Part shown: in pieces, positions 10,931 to 23,120 of the stretch
Layout of the letters: every line of letters starts with the position of its first letter
Numbering within the stretch: position 1 is the stretch's first letter
From: Lasiodiplodia sp. COLG20
Taxonomy: Eukaryota; Ascomycota; Dothideomycetes; Botryosphaeriales; Botryosphaeriaceae
Direction of reading: 5' to 3'
DNA length: 64,000 nucleotides
Assembly: GCA_009801085.1 (NCBI GenBank)
Contig: VNWV01000007.1
Span: forward strand, 1,550,001 to 1,614,000
Made by a program: the position numbers and the translations under genes
Notes under the pieces: model-generated
Told to the model about the DNA's origin: nothing
Database searches by the model: none
Seen by the model: the letters and a program-made list of their open reading frames with translations, nothing else

Positions 10931-12674
10931 ATGGACTGGTCGCTGCTTGACCTGGCCAAAGACGCCGAGGACGTGGCGTCTGGCCTGCAGGCCTTCATCG
11001 ACGCTCTTCCCGGCTGCGAGCGCGACTTCTTAGCCCACATCAGCGCCCTCTTCGCCATCAGCGCCGAGCTGAGGCGGCTGGACGAGCTCGTCGCCCATCG
11101 ATCCTTCCGCCGCGCCGCCGCTCAGGTAACGCCTGAGCTGGATCTCCTGTGCCCAAGCCTGGAATTGACGCTGGCGACGGTGAAGTCTGATCTCTTCGGC
11201 GTGAAAGCTACAGCAAACCCCCGCCGGGCTTACGAGCGCCTGTGCGGCCAGTTCGACCGTGAAGGTCGATCATTCGGTGGCCGCCTCGTAGCATACCACG
11301 ATCTGACCATGGGTATTTCTGACGTGCTGCAAGGGTACGGTCTGCGCTTCCCGTTCGATGGATAGCCGTACTAACGTCCGTCAAGCGACAAGGAAATTGA
11401 CGACTTGGCCGTCGTAACGTCGGTCGTCAAACGCCTAAAAGCCCGCCAGGCTTTTCTCGATACCAAGCGCCATGGTAAGCCGGAATGCTAGATGTCTACG
11501 AACCCCGGGGGGCAGACCGCTGACGCCCCACCAGAATCTCCACCAGCACCTCTCAGGCCGTCACCAGTGAGACCTCCATTGCGGGCCAACCCACAGTATA
11601 TTGCCCAGTCGCCAGTCGCTAGCCCAGATGATTGGGATAGCGATGGCGTCTATCCAGCAGTGCCTCAAGTGCCCTTGTCGCCCACTTACTCCAATTCATC
11701 GTTTGACACATTCGCGTCTTTTCCGACGTCGCCGAGTCTGGAGTCCACTAGCTCGTATAGCCCTATTCATTGGGCTCAGAAGATATTCGACGGAATGCAT
11801 CCCGTGACGCAATTCCTTGGGCACCTAGGCCAACCGTAAGAACTTGTAGATGAAGCCCCACCCATCAATTGTGCTAAGCATGCTCTAGAACAAGATGTCT
11901 TGGTAGGGATTATCCTGAAGCCGTGAACAGGCTCTTTGCAGAAGGGTTCCAAAAGGTTGTGGAGCAGTAAGTATGCTACCATGTTATCGCCTCCGCTCTG
12001 CTGATTGGATAAGGCCGTTTGACGCAGCCGATGCTTGGGTCAGGCTGTACTGGAGGCCGGCCGATCACCGCGCCAGGCTTCTTTTCCTCACGAAGGACCC
12101 ACTAGGCCGACGGTATCGCCACTGCATACCGCTCACTTTGCTGAACATCCGACGGGTCGGCACTTGTCTGCAGCTGTCAAGAGGGAACCAGTACGATGGC
12201 CGCATGGATCTCTGGGCAAATCTCCGGTTCACCTGTTACGAGAGGATGGTGCTGTTCTTCTGTACCGCCGTGGCCATAAAACGCCAAGACGGGATCGAGA
12301 GCCCCCTTCGAGTCGAAGACTACTTCCAGACGGGCGAGGACACGGAGTTCTCGGGCGAAATCGAGGATGACCATTACCTGCATGCTTTCCGGGTGTTCAA
12401 GGATCGGAATACCGGTGCTGTCCGTTTCGAGGCTACCGCACGCCGCGGGCCGATGCAGAAAACGCCGATCTGGACGGCGTTTGTCACGCAATACATCGGC
12501 CGCAAAGGCTGGATGCGTCGAGTAGGACCGAGGATCCTGTCTCTGAGCGTGTTGCATCCGTACGTCTTCTGCGACAACTACTCGCCGCCAAAGGGCAGAG
12601 ATAGCCAGTTCGAGCTGCGCTTCACGACACGAAAAGGTGCGTCGTTCGAGCGAGCCTATCGCATCAAAAGCTAA
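10931..12674 (+). CDS. hypothetical fungal protein (510 aa)
   Basis: Five exons are inferred: 10931-11334, 11386-11474, 11535-11835, 11889-11966 and 12014-12674, with introns of 47-60 bp, most showing CTAAC/CTGAC-like branch sites. The N-terminal ~130 residues (MDWSLLDLAKDAEDVASGLQ and onward) resemble the helical N-terminal region often placed ahead of fungal signalling or NACHT-type proteins. A Pro/Ser-rich linker follows (about 165-265), then a compact C-terminal domain with alternating strands (DAWVRLYWRPADHRARLLFL, VLHPYVFCDNYSPPKG). No catalytic motif is recognised. Acceptors of introns 2 and 3 have close in-frame alternatives (11546, 11894). Function unknown. Confidence 0.75.
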
Positions 12675-13143
12675 CTCGGCAAAGATTGCGAAGATTTTCT
12701 CGCTGTTTTCCCGACAATAAGGGTTCCATGAAGCCCTCATGATTACGACTGACGACTACGACTTACGACTGACGATTATTATGGTCATATACCCTATGGA
12801 CTGGCAGGGCGGAAAGCGTTCATTTGAGCTACTCATCCTGGAGGGATCTATAGCGGTCGTTTATATAGTCTCTGTGTTCAATAGTGTGATAGCCAATAAT
12901 ATGTCATTACCTCAACAAGCAGAGTCGGCGGGGGTTTTGCGGCGAAATGGCACGTTTGTGCGGTGGCGGCCGGGCATGTCAGCGCCGCCGGGTGAGTAGC
13001 CGGCGCAAGCGCGATCGCACGGACGTCGGGCGCGACGCGAAAGTTGTCCAGCGACAGAAAAGTCTACCCGGCGGTCTGCATTTTCTTTACCACCAAGTCC
13101 CTACTTGCTACTCCGAGCATTTCTTCCCCAATCCTCAGCAGCC
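12675..13143. other. intergenic region upstream of the arginine methyltransferase gene
   Basis: About 470 bp. Its first half is AT-richer, including direct repeats of the type ACTGACGACTACGACTTACGACTGACG around 12747-12775. The second half is GC-rich promoter-like sequence. No gene seen. Confidence 0.45.
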
Positions 13144-14438
<1,295 letters not shown>

Positions 14439-15704
14439 GCCCGATGGCGATGCGAAGGATTTTTTGGAGATGACGCTAATCCCGTGCCAGGTGCTAATTG
14501 AACCGTTGCAAACTCTGCGTGTGACGGTCGACTCCGCTCCGCCTGACTGAACAGGCGTCGATGGCTGGAGCAGCTTCGACAAGCTGGCAACCAGGCAAAA
14601 ATAACGGCCTATGTGATTAGACTCAATAGATGCACGGCAAACCGGGAGTTCTTTGATGAGCATTCGGCGACGGTGTTTCGTGCCATCTGGGCCGTCATCC
14701 AACTGAGACGAGGGGGCCCGCAAGGGGGGTCGGCGCTGAGGGATTTGAAAAAGATGGGCTGTATTTCGGTTGGTTGGACACAAAAGCGGTTTCTCGCGAG
14801 ACCAGCAATGCATTTCTTCATGACAACGTCTCTTCGAATACGGCCCGTGAGGAAACCCGCCGTTGTTCGAAGAGTCAACGGATGACGTGGTTCGTCAACG
14901 CTCGGGGACCAAGGCCTGGGCATAGAGTTCATGGTGAAACTCCGCACTCTGGACTGCTAAATTCGGAACGGCAGCGCGACTCGGGCATGGGCGAGTGCAC
15001 GCGCGCCCTGCGTTTCGGAGAGCTGATGCGGCAAGCGACAGGAGTTTGCTGATACAACGTCACTGGCGAAAATAAGATTGCGACCAGGGCAGCCCTCGGT
15101 GGTACAATAACTGACGGCGCCACGTGCAGAGGCTGACTGGGCAGGGGAACCGTGCCCCAGGCGGCCGACGTTTCTCAGGGCGCCGTCTCCTTTCTTCGTG
15201 ATGGTGGGTGGGGGTCCGAGGCCAAAGGACGGCAGGAACGGGCTAGAGGACTGCGCCGGTGGCGTGCCATCTCGCCGGAGTTGATTTGGAGTCGAGCCGC
15301 GGACAGCAGGAGCACGCCAACCGGATCGGCAACTGGGGAAGAATTGAGCGATCGCTGAGTAGGTCGCGGATCTCCGGGCGAGCCTGGCCACGCGTGATGA
15401 ACCCGGATCTGCAACCCAATCTCAGGTTCCCTCATGCTGGGTCGCTCCCACGCGACTGCGCAGCCCGCCCAAAAATTCCGATCAGCCCATCATTGGCTGC
15501 CGAATCGGTAGTGCTCCCTTGCAGATGGCGCTATCGCCGCCGGCGCAGCCCTGCTATCCCTGGCCCGCGGCGCGAGGTACAGCATGGTTCTGCCTGCCAG
15601 TGCCACCACACGAGCCAAGCCAGCCCTTCTCGCGAGGCCCATATTCTCCTCGCATCTCCCCAGTTTTTGCTGGCTGAATGCTGCCTGCCTTCCCCCAAGA
15701 GACC
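14439..15704. other. intergenic region
   Basis: About 1.27 kb between the methyltransferase and the F-box gene. Short overlapping ORFs on both strands carry no recognisable domain. Presumed 3' UTR and promoter; nothing else seen. Confidence 0.5.
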
Positions 15705-18074
15705 ATGACGAGACCCTCACACTCCCCCCAGGACACTCTGTCCGTGCAGAACACGCCCTACGGCCATCCCTACGAGTGCGTCGAGCCACCATTCTTCGCC
15801 TGTGCTTTGCTAACATGTCGCGCCGGCAGCATATATGACACAGCCCGGCCCTGTGTGATCGACGAGGAGGACGAGTCCCACGCCTACGACACTGACGACG
15901 CCGCGCCCTCGGTGAACATCCCGCGGTTTAGCAGTAAGGATGCCACAGACCGCGCGAGAAAGCGCTCCTCCCTTCCCCCGGCCTTTAGCAGCGCGACGAC
16001 CTCGATCTACCGCACCGCCAATTCCATAATCTCGCAGCGCTCTACCGTCAGCAAGCTGCCGGCTGGGATGCAGGTCCGCACGCAGTTCGAGAGCGTTCCC
16101 GCCTTTGAGAAAGCGCCATGGGAAGTCCACGGCCAGCCCGAGCGCCCGCTCTCAATGTTCTCCATCCCCTCTGGCGGCCTTCGTTTCCATTCGAAAACCA
16201 AGAGCGTCATGCAGCCGCGCATCTTCCAGATCCTGCCGCGCGAGGTGTACGCATGTATTCTGCAACAGTTGGAAGTGCTTCACTTCGGCAAGGACGCCCA
16301 GAGCTGCACCACCTGCTACTTGCGGGACCTGTACAACCTTGCGCTGACGAATCGGGCCTGGGACAAGGCCGCACGGAACAAGCTGTAAGCACGTCCAGCT
16401 GCTACTGTGTCCAATTGGTGCTGATTGTTCTCGTCAAGCTATTCCAAACTGTGGCTGCCGCCAGCCGACGCCTCGGACCCCCGGCAGTCCAAGTCGAAGG
16501 CCCCTAGCCGCTTGAAACAGCTTCGGAAAACACTTCGAGAGAGGAGCGCTGTGGCGAAGCTGGTGGTCGAGATCAAGGCAGCCGAGATGCAGCAGGTCAT
16601 GCTGCGGGCGAACTATAACGAAGGGCAAGCAATCATCAATGATTTGGCATCCATAGTCATGGCCTGCCCGAACCTGGAGAAGCTCGCCGGCTTCTACAGA
16701 ATCTACAACCACGAATTCGACCGCCTCAACCACGCCCTGTCAACGAGACCAAACCTTAAAGAACGGGCGTGGATAATAGGGAAGCCAATTAACCACGGCG
16801 CAGGCCATCTGACGCAGCAGCAAGCCTTCGAGCTCTACCCAGGCCCGACGGAACTGTTCCTGCACCACCAAGACATCGCCACCAATTTAGAGACCCTCTT
16901 CCTCCACGGCCAGGACTCAGGGGCCATGGACTTCCGCGCCTTCGTCGCAACCTTCCGCAAGCTGCCGCGCCTCCGTCGCCTCCACATCTCCAACTTCTCC
17001 GCCTCTGACTTCAACGACCGCACCCTTGCCGCCCTGCCCCCGACCCTGACCTCGCTCCGCCTCGAGGCCCTGGACGGCGTCACCGACAAGGGGCTCCTCC
17101 GATTCGCCCAGTCGCCCGTGGCGGCGGGCCTGACGTCGCTCGCACTCGTGCACCAGGAGATCGTTGACCTACTCATCGTAATCGCCTTCCTCAAGTCGTG
17201 CACGCGCCTGGAAAGCTTCGCCATTGTGCAGGACGGATCCCCGGGTGTCAACAGCAACGTGCCGCTGTTCCGGCCCGTGTTCGCGTCAAACTCGCTGCGG
17301 AATTTGCACTGGGACATCCTGATGCCGGCACCGGCCACGGACGAGCTGGCCATCAGCGTCGCGGGTGGCGCTTTCCCGTTGCTCGAGCGCCTGCGCGCGC
17401 CTTGCGACTACGACGGCGTGCTGCAGGACCTGTGTCGTCCGCGCGGCTGCGTAACCTTGCTGGACGACGAGTATTACTTCTACGTCAAGAACAGCGGCAA
17501 GAGGAGCGACAGGCACAACGACATGCGCGACTCGATGAGTCCGCACGACGGCGGCCCGGTCGGCGGCGGCAGGCCACCCTCGTCCGTGTCCTCGTCTTCG
17601 CCGATGGGCAGGACTGAGTACACTCGAAACTTGGCCAAGGCACGGCGCAGGTCACAGGCGCGGATCGACGCGCGCGTCGAGTGCTACTCGCCACGAACGG
17701 ACCGCATGCGCGGCTTCTCCGGGTCCTGGCGGTCCTGCTCGTCGTCAACCTATTCCTCGTCGACGCACAGCGCCAACAGCAACGGAATCCAGATCGTCGT
17801 CGAGAACGAGGACAACGTCGTGACGGAGCGCTTCTCGTTCGACTACGTTGGTACCATCGGCAGCACCATCGACTACGTGCTCGAGCCTGACGTCGACGAC
17901 AGCTTGGACGCAGTCATCGGCGTGGGGGATCTGATGCTGGGGGCGCCCGTGAGAGGTCTGGGCGGGGGCGTGGGTTTCAAGGCGAAGGACTTGTGCGTCG
18001 GGGGCTCCGCCCCTGGCATGTGGCACAGGTCGAGAGCGAGGGTCAGGTTGATTGAGATTGGAGACTTCTTTTGA
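15705..18074 (+). CDS. F-box / leucine-rich-repeat-like protein
   Basis: Three exons (15705-15775, 15830-16384, 16439-18074; two 54-bp introns, both with in-frame length) give 753 aa. The F-box lies at about residues 155-215 (QPRIFQILPREVYACILQQL, then LYNLALTNRAWDKAARNKLY), the Skp1-binding module of SCF ubiquitin ligases. The middle region (about 240-440) has irregular leucine-rich repeats (LRRLHISNF, LTSLRLEALDGVTDKGLLRF, LTSLALVHQEIVDLL), a typical substrate-binding scaffold. The C-terminal third is Ser/Arg-rich and low in complexity. The first intron is supported by a textbook donor, GCTAAC branch and CAG, but because it is a multiple of three it could also be retained. An alternative upstream ATG at 15678 exists. 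Confidence 0.87.
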
Positions 18075-18210
18075 TGACCTTTACCATGGGATTTCTTCTG
18101 ATGATCTTCACACCCCTTCCCTCAGGATTTCCTTTCATGACCTTGCACGTTCGTTTTGATTTTTCTTTGATGATCTTGCACGTTCTTTTCGGGATTTTCT
18201 GTTTTTGTTC
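18075..18210. repeat. imperfect tandem repeat downstream of the F-box gene
   Basis: Two to three degenerate units of roughly 35-45 bp, each with GA(T/C)(G/C)(A/T)(T/C)CTT(G)CAC(G) between T-rich stretches, such as TGATGATCTTGCACGTTCTT and its neighbour. Non-coding; origin unknown. Confidence 0.45.
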
Positions 18211-18894
18211 TTGGGATGAAAGAGGGCGTTTGAGGTGTTTAGCACGGGAGTTGAGGGGTTTTGGGTGATTGATTTCTTGCATCGTATGGTGTTCTGGTTG
18301 GTGGTCCGTTTTTATGCACTGAGTGGGCGAGCTTGCGCCGTACGGTTGCCTCGAGTGGGCGTTTGAAATGTCGGTTCTGGCTGCAGACGATATGTGTTGA
18401 CGGAAACCCAGGTGATGTGTGATTTATCACTAGCTTTTTCGTCTGTTCTTTGCGTGCTTTCCCGCCTATACCAATTAACGCTCGCCGGTGACAGGCATAC
18501 TTTGGCAGCGGGAGGGCCACTCTGATGTGGGGAGAAGATCGAGGTTTACTAGATGCCGTAGAATAAGATGTAAGATCAATTATCGATAGTGTACAGCTTT
18601 TCTCATTACAACACGAATGGCTGAATCACTGGCATTTGGTTGGTTATCGAGCTGTCCAGGGTGACAAGGCTGGACTGCACTTTTGCTGACATGCATTTTG
18701 CACGTTTCATCAGGCTGGATTGCATTTCTTAGGCTTCCACACACTTAAGAACACCATGGGCTCCACTTCTGTGCCACTTGCCTGTCTCTGACTCCAACCC
18801 TATTACCACTCACACATCGATTTCCGGCGCCCATGCGGAACTGGGTCGCGTACTGTCCCCAGCTCAATCTCGGGTGGCCACCGACCTCAAAAAC
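18211..18894. other. AT-richer intergenic region
   Basis: About 680 bp between the F-box gene and the small Clr5-domain gene. Base composition drops relative to neighbouring genes. No gene or RNA recognised. Confidence 0.45.
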
Positions 18895-19757
18895 ATGCGC
18901 AAAGGCAAAGAAAGGCTCGCATGGCATAAATACAAGAACATCGTCATCGGCTTGTATGAGCGAATGACTGTTGAGCAGATGATGACGGTGATGTCTGCTT
19001 TGGGGTTTCGCGCATCGTCAGTATCACGTTGCACTGCCAGAGACATCGTCAACAGAGACGCTGACCTATCTGCAGAAAACGACAGTATCACAACAAGCTT
19101 AGAGAGTGGAATATACGGAAAAACAGGGCAAGACCCGGGACAGTGGAGGCTGGGTCCACGGCTCGGGTAGCCTGTGAGAATGTCCCTCCTGAACACCAGA
19201 ACATTCAGGGCTCGATTGTCCAAATATCTGACTCGTTTTATCGTCTCTCAGCTACTGGGGGAGAGCTTTTCGTGAAGGCGTCTGACCACGAGACAGCTAC
19301 GAGAACAGATGTTCGTGAGCTTAGACAGAATAAGCTGCAGATCCGACGATCGGAAAGTGAAACCTTTCCGCTGATTTCGCACGATAATGCTCCCTGGATA
19401 TGGACCACTGAGGATTTTCGATGGATTTCGCGCGACCGAGCTCCCGGAGTTTTAGCCAATGAGGGTATTGCCAGGATTTGGCCTGATTCCACCTCAAGGA
19501 TGACCCCAAAGGAACCACCATCTTGTTTTACATCCACGGATTTCTTTGGTGGACCTTTAATACGATATGGTAATGAATCCGAGGGCTGCCTTGGCGTACC
19601 ATTCCTTCCAATTTCCGAAGAAGACCAGTTTCAATTGTCGCCCCAGGGTTCCACGGATCCACAGAGTTTCGAGACAGGTAAGTATAACGAAGATGAAGAA
19701 CTGTCAAAGTTCTTTGCTTTCGCAACAGATGTGAGTGTAGAGATGGGTATCCCGTAG
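18895..19757 (+). CDS. Clr5-domain protein, hypothetical
   Basis: Two exons (18895-19016 and 19076-19757; 59-bp intron with a GCTGAC branch site) give 267 aa. Splicing creates a Clr5-like N-terminal domain: WHKYKNIVIGLYERMTVEQ, then GFRASKRQYHNKLREWNIRK, matching the pattern W..YK..I..LY....L..VM..M...GF.AS.RQY...L..W. The rest is polar, without a known domain. The conserved block appears only when the intron is removed, which strongly supports a real gene. No in-frame ATG lies between the upstream stop (18730) and 18895, so the start is there or in an unseen upstream exon. The domain is named for S. pombe Clr5, which acts in silencing. Function unknown. Confidence 0.72.
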
Positions 19758-20506
19758 CATTGCTGAAATCCAGCTTGTTACGGCCATTTCAACGGCACTG
19801 TCGGAGGACACGAGATGATCTCCACAATTTGTCTTTATTTTCATGTTGGATGTATTGGTGTCCCCTACGCGCAGGAAGGCAAGATTTCGATTTCATTGAC
19901 CTAAGTCACATCGTTATTTTCGTATCCATAGCACCCTTCTTTACTGACTGTATAAGGAGAGGGGTTTGGAGGATCTTCTAATGTCATGGTTTCCCTTGTC
20001 AGAGAGCGAAATGAGGGGCTTTCGTATCCGTAATTCCTATTTAATCTACACCGTATTGAACTGCAAGCGGAGACAACATACGCAGAACAGAGAATCCCAA
20101 ATGACGTAAAGTCTGATCTACAGTCCCCGCTCGTGGCCGATGGTTAGCGTGGATTTGGTTTTTGCTCATTTCATGGGTAGTTGAAGCTAGCGTCTGGACA
20201 AGAATGTGGGATTAAAAATTCTACATACACGTCCGGACAATAGCCTCAGCTACCCACATTTGTAAATTTTCTGAGAAAAAGCCAAGGCATAGCTACGCCT
20301 GGGGTCTTACTATTCTTCATGCTAGCCGTCGACTACGACACCCCCTGTAGTAGCTTGAAAGTCACTTCTAAACCCGGGGGTCTAACACCCGGCGTGCCTC
20401 TTTCTATATTACCGTATATACACCGGCCCAAAAAAATTTATCCAGAAAGTTGCTCAAACGTACGATCATGTCGACGTAATATCCGTCTTGAATATCCATG
20501 CAAGCC
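19758..20506. other. AT-rich intergenic region holding a foldback element
   Basis: About 750 bp of low-GC sequence between the Clr5 gene and the stop of CYB2. Apart from the palindromic element at 20174-20256, nothing is recognised. Confidence 0.5.
20174..20256. repeat. foldback (MITE-like) element, copy A
   Basis: An 83-bp imperfect palindrome. The left arm begins TGGGTAGTTGAAGCTAGCGT; the reverse complement of the right arm begins TGGGTAGCTGAGGCTATTGT. The arms agree at roughly three quarters of positions and flank an A/T-rich centre (ATTAAAAATT). It is related to copies at 49257-49349 and 57815-57901. Confidence 0.75.
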
Positions 20507-22180
20507 TTACAACTTCGCTTTCTCTTTGACAACGCTCTCCTTGGGCCCAGCCAGCGGGTCGTACACGTTCAAGCCCAGGGTGTCCGACGGAACGGCTGCG
20601 CTGTGCATGCTAAGGCTTCGAGTGTCGATCAAGCTCGGGTTGAGTTGATCGATGCTAGAGCAGCCGATGAGACGCATATTCATCTCCATCTCGTCCCTCA
20701 GCAACTGCATAGCGCGGTCGACACCAGGCTGTCCGTAAGCAGACATGGCGTACAGGAATGGACGGCCGATACCAACACCCTTGGCACCCAGACAGAGTGC
20801 CTTGAGGATGTCGGTTGCACGACGAACACCGCCATCAATGTAGACCTCGATCTTGTTTTCCCAGCCCCTTTGCCGCAGGATCGGCATGACCTCCGCGAGA
20901 ACTTCGACACCGGAGCGGGCGAAGTCGAGCTGGCGGCCACCATGGTTGGACAGAACGACACCCTGGACACCAGCCTCAACGGCCTTGAGCACGTCCTCGA
21001 CACACTGCACGCCCTTGAGAATGATGGGCATCTTGGTGATGGACTGGAACCAGGGGATATCCTTCCAGCTGAGGGCAGGGTCTATGAAGGATGAGATGGC
21101 ACGCGCCGCCCCCTGAGAGCGGTCTACGCTGTCGCCTGAGCTGCTTTGGACACTGGTGCCGACGTCGTCGAATTTGCTGCGCATGTCCTTCTCGCGGCGG
21201 CCAAGCTGAGGGGCATCGACGGTAATGAAAAGGCCTTTGCAACCACGTCTCTCGGCATGTTCCACGATACCCTTGGTGATTTCACGGTTCTTGTTGACCT
21301 GCGGAAAATGTCAATTGAATGTCCTGAATTACAGGATCCCATTGGACTTACGTAGAGCTGTAGCCATTGTACCTGATCACCCTCCTTTGCGTCGACAATC
21401 TCGTCAAAAGAGCAAGAGGCCAGCGTGGGGATCATCTGAATGACGTTGTGCTTTTTCGCGCTGCGTGTGAGGACCACCTCACCCTCAGGGTGGCCCAGCT
21501 TGCCGAGAGCAGTCGCAGTGACGTAGAAGGGCATGTCGACCTTGGTGCCAAGCATTGTTGTCGAGAAGTCGACCTTCTCCACGTCGACGAGGATTCGGGG
21601 ACGGAACCAGATTTTGTGGAAGGCCGAGTGATTTTCTCGTAACGTCTGTAGTGGGTGTAAGCCAGTCGTTCATTTACGGTGTGGCGCCTATACAGTGGAA
21701 CCAGACGAAGTGGAATCACGCCACAGGAATGCTTACGATTTCATCATCAGCACCGCTCGAGTAGTACGCCCACGCGGTCTTCTTCATGACATTTCGCGCC
21801 ACTGCTTCGAAATCCATCAAGTTGTAGCATTGCTCCAGGATGGGCTTCCTCGCAATCCTCTCCTGCCGCGCCTTCTCATCCGGATCCTCGGCCTTCTCCT
21901 CCTGCTGCACCGTGTTCATATCCACCTCGCCCAGATGTTTCGAGTGGTCGAGGTACTTGTCGAGAGTGTCGGGCGGGTGGATTGGCTCGTACTCCTCGGT
22001 AGCATCCTTGCCGGCATACTTGAGGATAATCTTCATGCCACCGGGGTGCTCGGGCAGGAATTCGGTGACATCGTATGCGCGGCCGTGGACGATGACCCAA
22101 CAGCTCTCGGCGGAGTTGTGCTTGGCGACTTCTTCGCCGGTTATTTTCACCGGCTGGCTGTTGTTGCTGTTGCGGTTCAT
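20507..22180 (-). CDS. CYB2: flavocytochrome b2, L-lactate dehydrogenase type
   Basis: Three exons (21737-22180, 21352-21645, 20507-21298; introns of 91 and 53 bp) give 509 aa. The N-terminal cytochrome b5 domain has axial heme ligands H45 (EHPGG) and H68 (EPIHP). The C-terminal part is the FMN-dependent alpha-hydroxy-acid oxidase barrel, with AYYSSGADDE, FYVTATALGKLGHP, GLFITVDAPQLGRREKDMR, the catalytic SNHGGRQLD and YIDGGVRRATDILKALCLGA. It oxidises L-lactate to pyruvate and passes electrons through the b5 heme to cytochrome c. The only in-frame ATG is at 22180, which leaves no mitochondrial presequence. The frame stays open for about 90 codons upstream but without ATG. A related 2-hydroxyacid could be the real substrate. 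Confidence 0.95.
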
Positions 22181-23120
22181 GGCGGCGGGAGGGACTGGGC
22201 GACGGCAGAGGGAGAATGGAGCGGCGCGGGGAGGGGATTTGTAGTGCCCGTTGCGTAGGAAGATATTGCAGTTTTGGTCTAGATTAGCCCGGCGCTCCCT
22301 GGGATTTCCGAAGCGGCTATCGTAGGGGCTCAAGCCCTGGGGCGTCGGTTCAAAGGAATACCGAGCGAGTGTGGGGTAAGCTTTGAGGCGTGGGCGCGCC
22401 AATGACAGGGCGGCGCTTGCTAAGCACGGATGGAAGCGCCGGTCCTTTGCTGGTGCCACTCGCTGGATCGAGTAATGCAGCTCGCCAGCCTCGGGTCCAC
22501 AGCAGATTGCAGAATATTTGAGACATCGGTGCCCCGCAGTTCATCGAGACAGCCGTAGAGTGGGATTTGCACCAAAACGTCAGACAGGCATAAGCGTGGT
22601 GCGGCAAAGTATGGAAGCCGCGGCGATGCAACGGCGGTTTCTTTCGTCACCGCGCGCCGCGCAACTGCCGATCTGGTCGGTGTGGTGCCTCAGGCAACAC
22701 GGCACGCGGGCCGGGCACAGCAGCCACCGGCCAAGGCTCCGAGCGGCGTAGTGCACGAGGACCACGATCCACTTGGGCGATGATTGTCACGCTGCCAATC
22801 TAGGCTGATCGCCTCTCGTCATCGCTGCTCACCACCACGCGCCGACGTCCAATCCGACTGCCGTATCTCTCGCTGCACGACCAGTACCGCCCTCGCCCTC
22901 GCTCCCCTCGCTCATGGCTGCGTCGCGGCAAGCCTCTCCAACCACGCCGGCAATCGCTCAGCGCCGATCTTAACCGCCGCGCGTTTCGCACGTCGCAGCT
23001 GTACCGCAACCCGCAGCTGTCGTTCAGCACAATCCTTGAACCTTAGCACACGGGCCTCCGATCATCAACGTCTGCCAATCTCCCTACGCACCTGCCTCGC
23101 TTCTCCTGTAAACCATCGAC
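22181..23120. promoter_or_regulatory. divergent promoter region CYB2 / Rab gene
   Basis: About 940 bp between divergent starts. The last ~300 bp before the Rab ATG is C/T-rich on the + strand. Several ORFs cross it without recognisable products. Confidence 0.5.
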
